Below are positions 36,736 to 48,145 of a stretch of 64,000 nucleotides of DNA, one piece after another. A program made the position numbers and the translations under genes. The notes beneath the pieces are model-generated. The model was not told the origin of the DNA and made no database searches. It saw only the letters and a program-made list of their open reading frames with translations. The DNA comes from Aplectana chamaeleonis. Lineage: Eukaryota; Nematoda; Chromadorea; Rhabditida; Cosmocercidae. Every line of letters begins with the position of its first letter. Position 1 is the stretch's first letter. Where the stretch lies: the NCBI GenBank assembly GCA_029168955.1, contig JAPDOI010000064.1, positions 744,001-808,000 on the forward strand. Direction: 5' to 3'.

Positions 36736-37543
36736 TACTCAGGCATGGGAGCGGTTATTCCGCGGGGGAATGTCGGTTGCCCCTCCCTGGTCATCCAGCG
36801 TGTAACCGATATTGTTCCTCCGTACAACCGCACAGACTCATGGGCGGTTACTCGGCGGGGGAACGTCGGTTGATCGGCTGGGGCATCTGCTGGACAACCG
36901 ATCTTCCACCGCCATTCAACCGATATCACACCGCGGTACAACCGAACCAGATTTCCGGTCACGCGCTTTCCAATACATCCTGGGTATTCCCGGGTCCGCA
37001 GAGGGGACCCAGGGGAAATCCCTATTGGCGTTCCCACAAAAGAGGTGATCCCACGGTCCACGGTGGGGTGCACCCTACTGCGGACCATGAGGAGATGACC
37101 CTAAAGTTGGGTACCACCCCCCCCCGAGCCCTGGGGAGCCCTCTCCCCTCGGCGACAAAAATTATCCTCCGGTATCCGTTGGATCTTCCGGAAGGTGACT
37201 CCTTGTCACCTTCCAGGTCCAGCTCCGAAAAGCTGGCTGAGGCTCACGGTGAGATGAGGAGCCTTTTATACCCCTATCAATGTTAATACTTTTGTCTAAA
37301 CATGTTGATGCCGGCGCACCCATCTCTTTGGTCCGAGTTGCGGAACGTGTCACATATTTGACGGTAGAGCACGTCCCCGCCGTTGCACCGTCAACCCCTT
37401 TTCCACCGCCAAATAACCGTCTCCGTGAATTGAATTTCTCTCTATCTGCGGTACAACCGGCAATTCGACTCCCCATTTTGGCTCCCGCCGTCGCACAGAC
37501 AAGCCTTTTTACCCCGCTGAACAACCGTCAGCGTGTCTGAGTA
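36736..37543. mobile_element. TA-flanked inverted-repeat element, 808 bp
   Basis: TACTCAGGCATGGGAGCGGT at the left and, inverted, TACTCAGACACGCTGACGGT at the right, continuing to GCGGGG over 32 bp. If the TA is the target, this is Tc1/mariner-like; no transposase was seen. The left part has a direct repeat of CGGTTATTCCGCGGGGGAAT (36751, 36843). Confidence 0.7.
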
Positions 37544-37670
37544 TCGGTCTGATTTTGGTTTGAAAAGTGATGCTTTAATCTGTCAGAACGCCCGCGAGTG
37601 GATGAGTGAGAAATCGACGTGTTTTCATGTGAAAAAACAGTTACTTGCATTTCAATTATTTTCATAGTCG

Positions 37671-38148
37671 GATAAAAAAGTCGACTTTTTATTCGAAAAG
37701 TCGAATATTCGAAAAAGTCTCATATCCGACTACTGTCGAAAAGTCGAATATTCGAAAAAGGGCGATATCCGACTACAGTCGAAAAGTCGAATATTCGAAA
37801 AAGTGCGATATCCGACTATAGTCGAAAAGTCGAATATTCGAAAAAGTGCGATATCCGACTATAGTCGAAAAGTCGAATATTCGAAAAAGTGCGTCATCCG
37901 ACTACAGTCGAAACGTCGAATATTCGAAAAATTGCGATATCCGACTATAGTCGAAAAGTTAAATACTCTAAAGAGTACGATGTCCAACTACAGTCGGAAA
38001 GTCGAATATTCGAAAAAGGGCGATATTCGACTGCAGTCGAAAAGACCAATATTCGGAAAAGTACGATATCCGACTATAGTCGAAAAGTCGAATATTCGAA
38101 AAAGGGTGATATCCGACTATAGTCGAAAAGTCGGATATTCGAAATGAA
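37671..38148 (+). repeat. 43-bp minisatellite, array B
   Basis: About eleven units of the array A repeat, same orientation. The right border TTCGGAACAAGTATACTATA (38154) is the inverse of the array A left border, which suggests both are internal repeats of one transposon family with such ends. Confidence 0.9.
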
Positions 38149-38176
38149 TTTCATTCGGAACAAGTATACTATACAC

Positions 38177-38720
38177 GCTTCCAGCAAAATCCGCAAATTT
38201 TTTTTCAAAACAACATTATCTTCTCGCGTAGCTCTAGAAACGCTCATAACTTGTTTCAGAGTGAGTCTAGGCAGCTGCGACAAGCATACTCGCCCAGAAC
38301 AGGTCATGAACAATAGTCGCTGTGCAAATCTTTTACAGAACGTTGGGAATTGAATACTTCGGGTGCATTTTCAGGCGCCAAACCTAAGAAGATAATCTCG
38401 CAGTCACCAAATCCTGAGGTGACATTTTGCGAGACGATATTAATTTGCTAGCTGTTATCAGGGACCCCGCCTGTCCAGAGAGTCCGAGTGGGACGACGTG
38501 TGAATTGTTGCTCCAGCATAGTCGAGTCAGTAGACAGAAGAGATAGAGGATGTGGGGAGATGCATGACACCGCCTGTTTGCTACACGAAGAGTCGAGCTG
38601 GAGCGAGGCGCAGCAGCCAACCCTCTGTTTTTCGTGACTGACTGAGACCACAGCAGCGGCTGCAGTCTGTGCTGGCGCCTGTGGCTGGCGGTGTGGTGGT
38701 AACATTGGCGCGAATGTGGA
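38177..38720. other. Upstream region of the kinase N-terminal exon
   Basis: No TATA box or initiator could be chosen. 38560-38720 is GC-richer and may be 5' UTR or an upstream exon. Confidence 0.35.
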
Positions 38721-39185
38721 ATGGAGCGACTCGGTCGTGTTTGGACGCGATTTTCTGTCAGAAGGCCGACATTACCAAATGTCGAACCAAATGCAGTCGT
38801 CGATGATGCCGATGATGATCTGCCGGACACAAAAAATGAGGTGTTCCAAATGTTCTCACATTCAACTTCCTCACATCATCGCAAATCTGATATAGCAGCT
38901 CATCGGACGAGAACAAGCATTGATAACCCTGGCAAGTCACGGACATCAATCTCACCTCAACGCAGACTAATGGCAGCAATGACTGGACAAGATCCACCTT
39001 CTAGTATTCCACTGCCTAGGACGCCTGAACCCGTCCCAAAAAGTCTAACGGTGCCGAAATCCTCCAGAGTTCCACATTCACTCGGAGAGAAACGAACTGC
39101 TAGTTTTCATGAAGAATCCTGTAGTAGTTTTTCACAGCAGCCTGAAGAAACTGTTCCTTTACAGCGGAATTTCCGGAAGGAAAAT
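38721..39185 (+). CDS. N-terminal exon, Ser/Pro-rich, of SBK-like pseudokinase gene
   Basis: Open frame from the first ATG after an in-frame TAA at 38700, giving 155 residues before a good donor (AAT|GTAAGT) in phase 0. The peptide is acidic near residues 27-33 (DDADDDLPD) and then rich in Ser, Pro, Arg and Thr (SIPLPRTPEPVPKS), with no predicted fold, as in a disordered regulatory tail. Placing it in the same gene as the kinase exons is an inference: same strand, similar Ser/Arg/Pro style to the 47999 exon, and no other gene between. A TTTTCTGTCAG sequence at 38751-38761 could be an acceptor, so the true exon start could be there and the ATG further upstream. Upstream 38400-38720 would then be 5' UTR or intron. 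Confidence 0.5.
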
Positions 39186-39566
39186 GTAAGTTGCTTCAAA
39201 GTTGGTCTTTTTTCTTTTCGCTCGCTAATTTTTTTCTCTTTGGGTTAAGACATGTGTTTTTATGCATAACAACAATGGTCGACTTTCAAGAGAAAAATAT
39301 TTTGACGATCTATGTATGAGTACGTATCATATCGATGGTTCATAATCCAATCGCACATCGTGGAGGTCCTCATACCTTCCCCTCAGAATTTTTTGTTTTA
39401 TGTAGTAAATATAGGATGTATGATACTCTAAAGAAAATCTTGTCATTTGCAGCTTGAATTACAAAAGAAATTGTTATGGAATTTTGGCTGGGGCTACCAA
39501 GTTCAATTTAACGAGTTGGCAAAAAAAGGAGGTTCTATTACTGCGTTATTGTCGACATTGTGGTAT

Positions 39567-39728
39567 AGGCCTTTCGCCAATTCTAGGCGAGTCAATGGAC
39601 AGGGCCGCAGCGGTTGATCACCGCTTGCGGTCAGTACCCCGCTGGCCGGTGGTGTCGAGAACGTCATGCGATCGTCGTGAATGATCGCGTCTCGTTCATT
39701 CGCTAGACTCGATTAGGCGAAAGGACCA
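39567..39728. mobile_element. Small MITE, GGCCTTTCGCC ends
   Basis: AGGCCTTTCGCCAATTCTAG at the left and, inverted, GGTCCTTTCGCCTAATCGAG at the right. In the first kinase intron. Confidence 0.75.
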
Positions 39729-40188
39729 CATGCTTTGGAATGGAATTTAGAGTCATACACTTCCTTGACCATGCAGAGAACATAGAATTAACCATAATAT
39801 CACAAATTGTTTTACGCCTTCAAAGCAACTCTTTGTATGTAGTGCCCACTGACCTAAGCAAAATAAAGTATGTAAAGGTAATCTCGCCAGGAGGAGTCCG
39901 GGCATAGCAAACAGCGTAACGGTCGGTTATGTCAAAATATAACAATGATGTGGAGATTCTGACAGATATGTATCCTGTGGTTCCGAGCCAGATTTACTCT
40001 GTTCCCTCGCGCGCTTGTGTGGAGCGAGTGTAGAGGCAGCGAGAAAGATTGAGGAGAAAGAGACGCAGCGTAAACACGCAGACGCATGCGACGAACGGAA
40101 ATAAAGCACACTCGGAAACAGAGGAAATGTAAGCCCAGTAAGCTTCACTTCGACCTGCTCAAAATGATGGAGTTAGGCTATACCTCAG

Positions 40189-40650
40189 AGGCACAGTTCA
40201 ACCTCAGGTGTAATTTTTGATATAAAGTCCGATCTCCGTGTAAAGCAATCCTGCCAAACGCGAAATCTCAATTTGCTCAAATAAGGGAGAGAAAGCGAGG
40301 AAAAAGTCGACTACGCCCCATGAGAGGAAAAGTGTGTTACTGCCACCAACAAGCTTCCGCTCTTAACGAGGAAGAGGAGGGCGATGTACTTTATCTATGT
40401 TCTTCTATTTGCTTTCGGTCTGGCTTAATACTGTGGCCTGGTCCAGAACGATGGCTGTCAATGGCGAGAGAAACGTGCCCGAGACAACTCGTCTACGAAC
40501 TTATCCCCGTTCCAACTCAAAGTGTTTGAATGGCCATGACTCCGTCCGTAGTGAGTTTTTAGCGATTCTGGAGACATCACTGTGATCAGTGTGAAATTTT
40601 CTTCAAGTAAAAAAAAACGAAAAGTTGATTGTAAGGTTGGACTGTGCCTT
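40189..40650. mobile_element. TTAA MITE, CACAGTCC family
   Basis: Ends AGGCACAGTTCAACCTCAGG and inverted AGGCACAGTCCAACCTTACA; target degenerate (TCAG/TCAA). 462 bp, in the first large kinase intron. Confidence 0.8.
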
Positions 40651-41716
40651 CAAGATGATTTCCGGGCTATCTTAGTAAGATCGCTCCGAGCCTTCGATCT
40701 CAAATAGTTATAAGCCTGGAACGGTAGACATAAGTGACTAATGGGCAATCAAGATCCCACTCTTACAGCTTAAGAAATTCCATCTCCAAACTTCTTTCCG
40801 GAGAGTGGTATCGGAGAGGGGTGGTAATTGGGGTGCTGAAACTGACGATGAAGTCTGCTCTTATTCTTCTAAAATTTGCGTCTAATTACTGTAGGTATGA
40901 CGCTATTCATCAACTACCGTAACCTACCGAGTCGAGCTCGTGGCTTTATGAAATCAAGAATTCGAACCAAGCCACGCACTGCTTCCATACAAATGATAAC
41001 AAGGAGGGCGTGATGCCTTGCCTTGGTCCGACGGACGCTGATATCTTCTTGAGACGAAATTGAGAATAGAATCTGATTGATTGAAAGTTTTATTATGTAG
41101 AACGGGTCCGCTCCTTGCTTGACTATAGCTGACTGGATGACATTCGTTTTCGGCCTATCGCAGGCGTTTTTACAGTCGACTTGGTTTGAAGTTGAATCCC
41201 AATAATAACCGGATCAAACAAATGATAAAGCTTCATCCATTGGCAGCGGTCGGAGTGAGTATATGGCGCTCTTGAAAAGCTCATAGAACACGCTCAATGA
41301 GCTTTTCGATGTTGAGCTATGCATTCTTTTATTCGATTTGCCCTTTTGTGGAGAAGGACTGTGTCTTTTTGCTGATCTGGAAATTCGTACTCTAGTGATC
41401 ATTTTCAGATATTTTTCAAATGGTAGTCTTTGGCACGGTAGTTTTTTTGCTCATCACAACCTTAGATAATGAATGTGAGTTGTCTCAAAGGAGCCAGAAA
41501 CAGTCACTGGAACAAATCGTGCGCGCGTCTTTTGTTTTCATCTTTTAGAGCTGCAATGGCCACAATCACTGAATCAACCCGTCAAGTTGTCCCTTATATC
41601 TCGCTTATTTGTGGGAATCGAGACCTTGCACTTGGTGAGTGTTGTACAGGAGGAGTCTATAACACAATTACTAGTAAATCTCAAATATCATGTCTGCGGA
41701 TGTACCGTGCGTTTAA

Positions 41717-42842
41717 ATGCACAGTCCAACCTCAGGGACAAAAAATGAGATTCCCACATAATTCTGAAGCAGACCACCCTATATATATACTGCCTTGATT
41801 CGGGAGTGCACAAGCCCCCTTTTCACACGCACACGCTGCTACAGTAATGCACCACGGCATCGCGGGCTGTGGTGAGCCCTTTCTCTTCACCCGATGCGAC
41901 AGGCATCGACTTTCACATGTCCACCGTCCAGTCTTCCGTATGACCAGCGATCATGCTGAGAGACGGTGAGTTTTTCAATTTTTCTTTGCCGTTTTCAGTT
42001 GTTTCGGTGATAATTCAAATGTCGCCGTATCGGCTAAAGGTTAGGGTGTACATGAAGCATCACAAAATCCTTGGCGCTACCAAGAAACTTAGAAAACATC
42101 TGTTCTCTTTTTTTTACCAGAAAAAATCTTTCTTTTCGAACCTTCATCTACTGTTTCAAATCCATGAGTCATTTACCCGCATCCCATTACGACGACATTT
42201 AAATTGTCTTCGAAACAACATTGGACGGCGAAAAAAATTCAAAAACTCACCTTCTCTGAGCATTATCGCTGGTCATGCGGACGAATGAACGGTGGTCATG
42301 CGAAAGTCGATGCCTGCCACATGGGGTGGGAGAGAACGGGCTCGTCACAGACCGCGCCGCAGTGATGCATTACTGTATCAGCGTGTGCGGGTGAAAAGGG
42401 GGGCTCGTGCACTCCCGAATAAAGGCAGTATACCACCGTCCAAGTTCTAGCTTTCAATTGCTCCAGATAAAAGCAAGTATAGGAAGAAGCCACCCTACAG
42501 CTCCCACAGCAGGAAGCCACTTTGGCACGCCTCCTTGGACGACCTCCCGAGCTCAACAATCGCAATATGAGCGAAAGTTTTCAATCAATGATCCTGTTCT
42601 CCCCTTCATTCTCAGCCTCTCTCTCTAATCAGGTCCGCCCCACACGTCGGTTGCAAATGACGGAAAAGGACAACTCGTCCACCATGTTTTAGACGCTCAA
42701 TTTTAGGCTACTTGTGAAGGGCCATAGCTCCGTTCTCGGGGGGGGGGGGGTTGTATGATTTCAGAGGTATCATTGGAATTAACGTGGGACTGTTTTCAGC
42801 ATAAGCAGAAAACAGAAACATGACTCCGAGGTTGGACTGTTC
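41717..42842. mobile_element. TTAA MITE, CACAGTCC family, interrupted by another element
   Basis: Outer ends at 41717 (ATGCACAGTCCAACCTCAGG) and 42842, each beside TTAA (41713-41716, 42843-42846). Total 1,126 bp; removing the 643-bp insert 41788-42430 leaves 483 bp, the same size as the 485-bp copy at 22618. Confidence 0.85.
41788..42430. mobile_element. 643-bp foldback element inserted in a MITE
   Basis: Starts TACTGCCTTGATTCGGGAGT and ends with its complement. The inverted arms run about 240 bp each, to roughly 42030 and 42190, with TA at both ends. Sits in a TATATATA stretch of the CACAGTCC MITE. No ORF of note. Confidence 0.85.
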
Positions 42843-42846
42843 TTAA

Positions 42847-43546
42847 GATGAGAGTGCGCCTCCTTGTCCTTCTTAGCGACTAGTTCAGATACCTTGTTAT
42901 AACACACCTCATCATATGTATGTACATACAACTACTGAGAAACATAAACAATGGGTGTTTAGAGTCAACTCAAAAAAACTTTGAGGACTTCTGTCCTGGA
43001 ACTGACATCTATCATTTACAGTAACTTTTCACGTCTAAAATCCCAATCCTTCCTCATTTCTTTTGCAGATTCAACCCTATTCCTCGAAGGAATCTTGAAA
43101 ACAATCCAATGTGACAATTTTTCAGGTCGGATTATTCTATACCAGTCATCAAAAATGCCCATCACCGGCGGAAGCATTGATAAAAAACTACACGCTTTTT
43201 CCCGTTCACTTTTCGTTTTTTCTCATTCTCTGAACTAGGGATTAGGTCGTTTGTACGTGGTAATTAGACAGGCCAGAAGATCAGAGGGCATATTGTAATG
43301 TCAATGTAGACGAGCACATGTCAGCTCGTTCAATAACTGACACACTAAAAGCGCGTGAAAACGCCAGAAACCTGGTTTAGCAGGAGAATCGATTGCGGGT
43401 AGAGATTTGGTAGAAAAAATGGCAGCTTATCACAAATTTCAATTGAGATGCGTCTTTAAATGTTTTTTCTTGGAACTTCGTTTTGTTCAAAAGTTTTTTG
43501 AGAGGAAAACGTGTTATGTTGAGCCCGAATTATTTGTTTGGTTTAA
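42847..43546. other. Intronic, no feature beyond weak splice-like sites
   Basis: A TTCTTTTGCAG acceptor-like site at 43058-43068 precedes only short frames. Confidence 0.35.
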
Positions 43547-44042
43547 AGGCAGCAGACACGCTCGAAAATGGTATCGATTTTATGAAATAAATCAAAGGCT
43601 CGGAGCTGGTTGTATTGGGAACTGACGAAAAAACGAACGAAAACGGTCTACAAATAGAGGAATAATGGTTATTTTGTTATCAGGTGAAAGTGGACGAGTT
43701 TTACGGCGCGCGGTTGAAACAGCGAATATTAGCAACAAAACGGTTGAGATAGAGAAGCTGATATACTCTTACAGCTTGTACTGAAACGTTAACCTCGTTG
43801 GAAGCATAAAAAACCAGCCAAAGGGGCCGTATTAGTACTATCAATCTGGACTAGTTTGTATTTTGGGGCGGGGTTGCAGAAGCTCAGGAGCGGGGTTGCA
43901 GAAATTTTTCGATTTGTATTGCGGAAATTTAGTAGTTTTGACTCGTTTTTGACGCTTCCAACGGCGTGGGCAGTCTACTAGGAACCATGCGACTTCAGAA
44001 ACGTAGTTATCTCAACAACTTTTTCGAACGTGTCTGCTGCCT
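43547..44042. mobile_element. TTAA MITE, ACACGCTCG family
   Basis: AGGCAGCAGACACGCTCGAA and inverted AGGCAGCAGACACGTTCGAA with TTAA at both sides (43543-43546, 44043-44046). 496 bp; similar to 63117-63624. Confidence 0.88.
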
Positions 44043-44089
44043 TTAATGCGGTATCCTGAAATTGATGCAGCACACGGCGAGAGCCCTAA

Positions 44090-44170
44090 AGGCACAGTCC
44101 AACCTCAAGATCGCTTTTCTGTTTTTCTGCTCATCTTGAGAATGGGTCTAGGTGCAATCCTGTTCGTTAA
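44090..44170. repeat. CACAGTCC MITE left-end fragment
   Basis: AGGCACAGTCCAACCTCAAG followed by the CTTGAGAATGGTC segment; the rest is missing. Confidence 0.6.
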
Positions 44171-44420
44171 CGATTTTGGTCACATCACTTATTTCGTTCT
44201 CCGTTTAAATAATTTTTATAAGGTTTTTTCATCCCATGTCTCTTGTTAAATGAATAGTTGTGGATCAATTTTCGGTTTCCGACCCAATCTCGATCCAGCT
44301 TACTTCTGTGATACGGTCCCACTGGAGAAAGGAGCAGCCTCCCTTTGACTAATCACTAATTGCCATTCCGCTAAGCATACAAGATAACCAGACATATTCC
44401 GTAAATGACCTCTTTCTCAG

Positions 44421-44660
44421 ACAATTCTCGGCTTCGAACTGCAGCCAACAGCAATCAGAGCTGCCCGGTGGCTGAATTTCCGATTTCCAGACCACAAGTG
44501 TTGCCGTCCGGGCTCCTACAGTCCGCTCGTTCTGGTATACGGGCCGACTGGAGGAGCTCGGACCGCAGCAGCGGTGGCTCGAAGATTGGAAAAACGAACC
44601 CAACTGTCAAGCGACTCCGATTATTGTTCGCTGCTGCTCGGGGTCGTTCGAGCTGATAAA
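44421..44660 (+). CDS. Possible middle exon of the pseudokinase gene
   Basis: Starts after a good acceptor (TCTTTCTCAG) and is open in two frames. One gives a Ser/Arg/Gly-rich peptide (RADWRSSDRSSGGSKIGK), the other stays open in phase 0 from the first exon (TILGFELQPTAIRAARW). The donor is not clear: weak GT sites occur at ACT|GTCAAG and CTG|GTATAC. Composition is GC-richer than flanking intron, as for the confirmed exons. It could equally be chance or repeat-derived sequence; transcript data decide. Confidence 0.25.
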
Positions 44661-44788
44661 ACCTTCATATGTTGATTATTGTCTCTGCTCTCCTGTGGTT
44701 TTGTCTCCAATTGTTGTAACCCACCCTTGGATCTCGAATAGATGCAAATGAAGGTAGATATGTACAGACAATTCTGATCGTTTTTCAG

Positions 44789-44969
44789 TATTACCGTGGA
44801 GTTTGGTTTCCCTTTCCCTAATGGGAAAACTCGAGAGGAGTCACCTTCCGTACGAGAAAGTGGTAGTACCGATTGGGCTCATCGCTCAGCGCAATTTAGC
44901 GGTCGCTCTTCTGGACACATGCTCTCATTGAGTTCACTATACAGGAAAGCAGAAAATTGTGGAGCAACT
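44789..44969 (+). CDS. Probable middle exon of the pseudokinase gene, Ser/Arg-rich
   Basis: Begins after a near-perfect nematode acceptor (GTTTTTCAG) in phase 2 and runs ITVEFGFPFPNGKTREE... with a Ser-rich stretch (RSSGHMLSLSSLYRKAE). The 3' end is uncertain: ACT|GTTTTT at 44969 would leave phase 0, matching the 47999 exon; CAA|GTCGTG at 45009 is an alternative. Low-complexity Ser/Arg content resembles the N-terminal exon, supporting a long disordered region ahead of the kinase domain. No homology was recognised. Confidence 0.4.
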
Positions 44970-45074
44970 GTTTTTTCCGTTGTTGGTGTGATTGATTTCC
45001 TTCGGCAAGTCGTGCAGCGTTTTGGCCTTTTTTTCATTTCCTCAGATTTATGATTGCAAAGGATATTAGATTAA

Positions 45075-45565
45075 AGGGAATGCCCACTATAAAATCAGAC
45101 TCCGAGTTTTCGCCGGAAAACAAGAGGTTCGAGCCCTACTCAACCAGAAACGTTGAAAAAACGGCTAAAACCGAGCACTAACGAGCCCTCTATGTACGGC
45201 CCTGATTTGAGTGTTCCGCTCACGCAACGCCCACTCCCTCAACGGCTACCAATAAAGTTTTCTAACTCAAAATTTCAGTTTGAGGAGGTGATCGATCATC
45301 AAATGGGGTAAGTTTGGTAAAGTGGAGTGGACTATAACCCCCTGAATATATGCTGTTTCCTTAAAATGGGTTTTTTAGTTATTAACGGATCAGAGGCGGT
45401 TGAAAGAAACGGGCGTTACGTGGGCAGAACTTTCAAGTTTAGGGCCGTTTAGGGTTCTTCTGTGCTTGTTCTAAGTCGTTTTTACAACATTACTGGTGAA
45501 TTTGGACTTGGATCTCTCGATATGCGGTGAAGGCTCAAAGACTGATTTCATCGTGGACACTGCCT
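45075..45565. mobile_element. TTAA MITE, CCCACTAT/TCCACGAT ends
   Basis: Left AGGGAATGCCCACTATAAAA and inverted right AGGCAGTGTCCACGATGAAA, with TTAA at 45071-45074 and 45566-45569. 491 bp, in the kinase intron just before the FADD retrotransposon. Confidence 0.75.
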
Positions 45566-45762
45566 TTAAGTGTGGGCATGCACGTTTGCTACTACGACAC
45601 TTCCTGGGTACATGTTTATCACGAAAAGGTCAATGAAAAATTGGAACTATGATGTGAATGTGTGCATGTGCGTTGAACCTTTAGGCTTTTTTAAGTACAT
45701 ACATCTAAAAACCCCATCGGGAATCTGACAGGCTTTTTTGGGATAGTGTTTCTTGCTTTTGA

Positions 45763-47175
45763 CTCATTTCACTGCTAAACTGTCTGTACCATATTCTGTG
45801 GTTCAGAATTATAGCTGCCTTATTTTCGTTCATTCTCGAGTGTCTTATCAAACATCGTGAAAGAACGACCAGAGATGAGCAAGCCGGTTTTCGACGTGGA
45901 AGATCGACCATCGACCAAGTATTCGTCCTGAGAAAAGTAATTGAATCGTGGCAGCGGTATTCGAAGCCATTACAGCTTGCTTTTTCGGACTTTGAAGCCG
46001 CGTTCGACTCTCCTCATCGTGATCGATTGCTCAACGCTCCGCGAGCCGATGGAGTCCCGGAAAAGTATGTTCTACTAATCGAGGACATGAACAAAAGAAC
46101 AACAGCAGCAGTTCGTACGCCTGTCGGATTTACGTCAGCTTTCGAGGTGAAAACAGGAATAAGGCAAGGAGCCGTTGCAGGATCTTTTCTTTCCAACTTC
46201 GCCGTTGATGACATCATGCGTAGAGTTGCAGAACAGTTTCCTGCGGACGTGATCCTAACACCATCAAGACGCTCCCTTGTCGACCTGGAGTTCGCCGACG
46301 ACATTGTGTTATTCGCTGAAAACAACGAAAAACTGCAAAGGATTGTGAACCTCGTTTCGAAGTATGCCGCAGCTTAAGGACTCCGTCCTCGTCCCGACAA
46401 ATGCAAGCAGATGTGGGTCTCTCAGCGGCCTTCAACGGGAGTTTGTGCCGACGGACAACGTATCGAACTGGTGGACGATTTCTGTTATTTGGGCTGTTCG
46501 CTGGAGAACGATGGTAGTTATACAGCGGATATTCGACGACGATGTGCGAAAGCTACGTCTGCATTTAATTCTCTTACCATGTGTTTGTGGTCTACCCCCA
46601 TCGCCAAGGAAGTCAAGTTGCGCGTCTACCTATCCGCTATTCGCCCTATTATGATGTACGGATCGGAGACGTGGGCAGCACCGAAGACGCAGATGGAGAG
46701 GTTGGATCGCACGGAGAGGAAGCTTTTTAGGCGTTTGCTTGGATATTTCTGGCCGCGTGTATGCCATAACGAAGTTCATTACGAGGAAATCGACGCAGTA
46801 CATCAACGCTTGGCACGAGGGAGGTGCCAGCATCTCCTAAGCCATCTCAAGCAGCAATGGAAAGTCGACTTCGACTGCTCGGGCATATACTAAGAAGAAC
46901 GCCGGATCGTCTCGTATAACACGCTTTAAGAATGCTTCCAAATCCTGTCTGGAAACGGCCACCTGGGCGTAGGCGAAAGTTCTGGACGGATGTGATTAAA
47001 GAGGATTTGAAGTCACTCGGCATCGAAAGACAGTTCAGGCGCGGTGTTTCGTTTCGCAGGAAATGGAATAGTGACAGCTGGATGGAATGTGTTCAAATTG
47101 TGGCTGAAGACCGTGAAAAATGGACACGGCTCACTACTAGGACGGCACACCTCGGTGAAGATGCGGAATGACCGC
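45763..47175 (+). mobile_element. Truncated second-type non-LTR retrotransposon
   Basis: Lies in the kinase-gene intron on the same strand. First frame (to 46376) reads IKHRERTTRDEQAGFRRGRS, LAFSDFEAAFDSPH (motif A), TGIRQGAVAGSFLSN (motif B) and LEFADDIVLFAEN (catalytic FADD), ending in a stop. The next frame (46378-46893) continues LRPRPDKCKQMWV, FCYLGCSLEND, RPIMMYGSETWA and RRLLGYFWPRVCHN. A third (46932-47171) has PPGRRRKFWTDVIKEDLKSL and EDREKWTRL. No endonuclease is present, so it is 5'-truncated, and it is broken by at least two frame changes. FADD, the different order of thumb motifs and the tail set it apart from the RTE copy at 8.8-11.9 kb. Confidence 0.85.
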
Positions 47176-47998
47176 GTCAGGCGAAAGCCAACCGATTAAG
47201 TCAAGTAAGTCATTTCCGTACATCTATACGTAAATTCTTCCACGTTGTGAAAATCATCATCCAGTAATGTGGTATCTGTGACGAACGTGTGACGCCTGTT
47301 TGCTTACATCTCGAACATTGCGGATAAAACACAAGGAATACGGTCTGGTCGGCATATCGCACGCAATATCCCCTTTCCCCATCTTCCCTCTAACATTTGG
47401 TTAGCACCGGATACCTATCCCACCACTTGATCAATCCCTGTGATCCTCTCATTCATTCTCATCGCATTTTCTCTTATGTCTTAGCTCTCTTACGTAATGA
47501 CCGTTTAAATTCTCTAGGGGTGTTATGCATGAAAGACACAATGTTTCTCGATATTGGGATCAGTGAAATGCAGAAATCACAAACCTTACCTGTATGAGTC
47601 ATTCTGAAGGTTTGCCTGAGGCCGATTGAGGGAACTCTTGCAAATTACAAGCTCGCAAAGTTTAGAATTCCGCTCCCCCACTACTCGAATTAACAATTGC
47701 ACTTTCATGCAGCCGACGTCCTTCAAATCATCCAAAGTCTCAGACTTGGAGGGTGCGTGTGTGCGTGCGTAGCGTTCATTAGTAATGCCATTACTTCCGC
47801 TTAGACTACCAGTCGAACGAATTGTTGTAAGTAAGTCCACCAAAAGTTGCCTCGTAATGCCCAAACATTCGTGCTATGCTCAGAATTTCTTGAACTCACC
47901 GAATGAGTGGGTCATAGACCGTATGGAAACTAAGGGGTTTCTCGTTTTTACGACTAGGTAATCTCCTTCAGTTAGTGTAAAGGTGTTTTCATTTGCAG

Positions 47999-48145
47999 AA
48001 TGCTCCGTCACGAACACCCGACCCAACTCACGTTGTGAATCCGCCGAATCCACGTCGAAGCAGCGTGTTCGTGAAACGAGGATCCGTTAGTATGGAGCCG
48101 ATTAAAAAAGTCAACTTAGAAGATGTTTACACCGTATACAAACAG
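47999..48145 (+). CDS. Pseudokinase exon: Pro/Arg linker and start of kinase domain
   Basis: Flanked by ATTTGCAG acceptor and CAG|GTTATT donor; 147 bp, phase 0 at both ends, 49 residues. It starts with a Pro/Arg/Ser linker (NAPSRTPDPTHVVNPPNPRR), carries basic Ser sites (RRSSVFVKRGSVSM) that could be phosphorylated, and ends KKVNLEDVYTVYKQ. That ending is the usual lead-in to a Gly-rich loop, which begins in the next exon. Joining to the 49431 exon keeps the frame and gives YKQ-LGTGRFG. Confidence 0.8.

Noticed and set aside
31583..38148. CRISPR-like spaced repeats
   Set aside because: Units are contiguous without unique spacers and the genome is eukaryotic.
38384..38830. 148-residue minus-strand frame opposite the kinase N-terminal exon
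   Set aside because: Shadow of the plus-strand exon and its upstream region; no acceptor or donor support.
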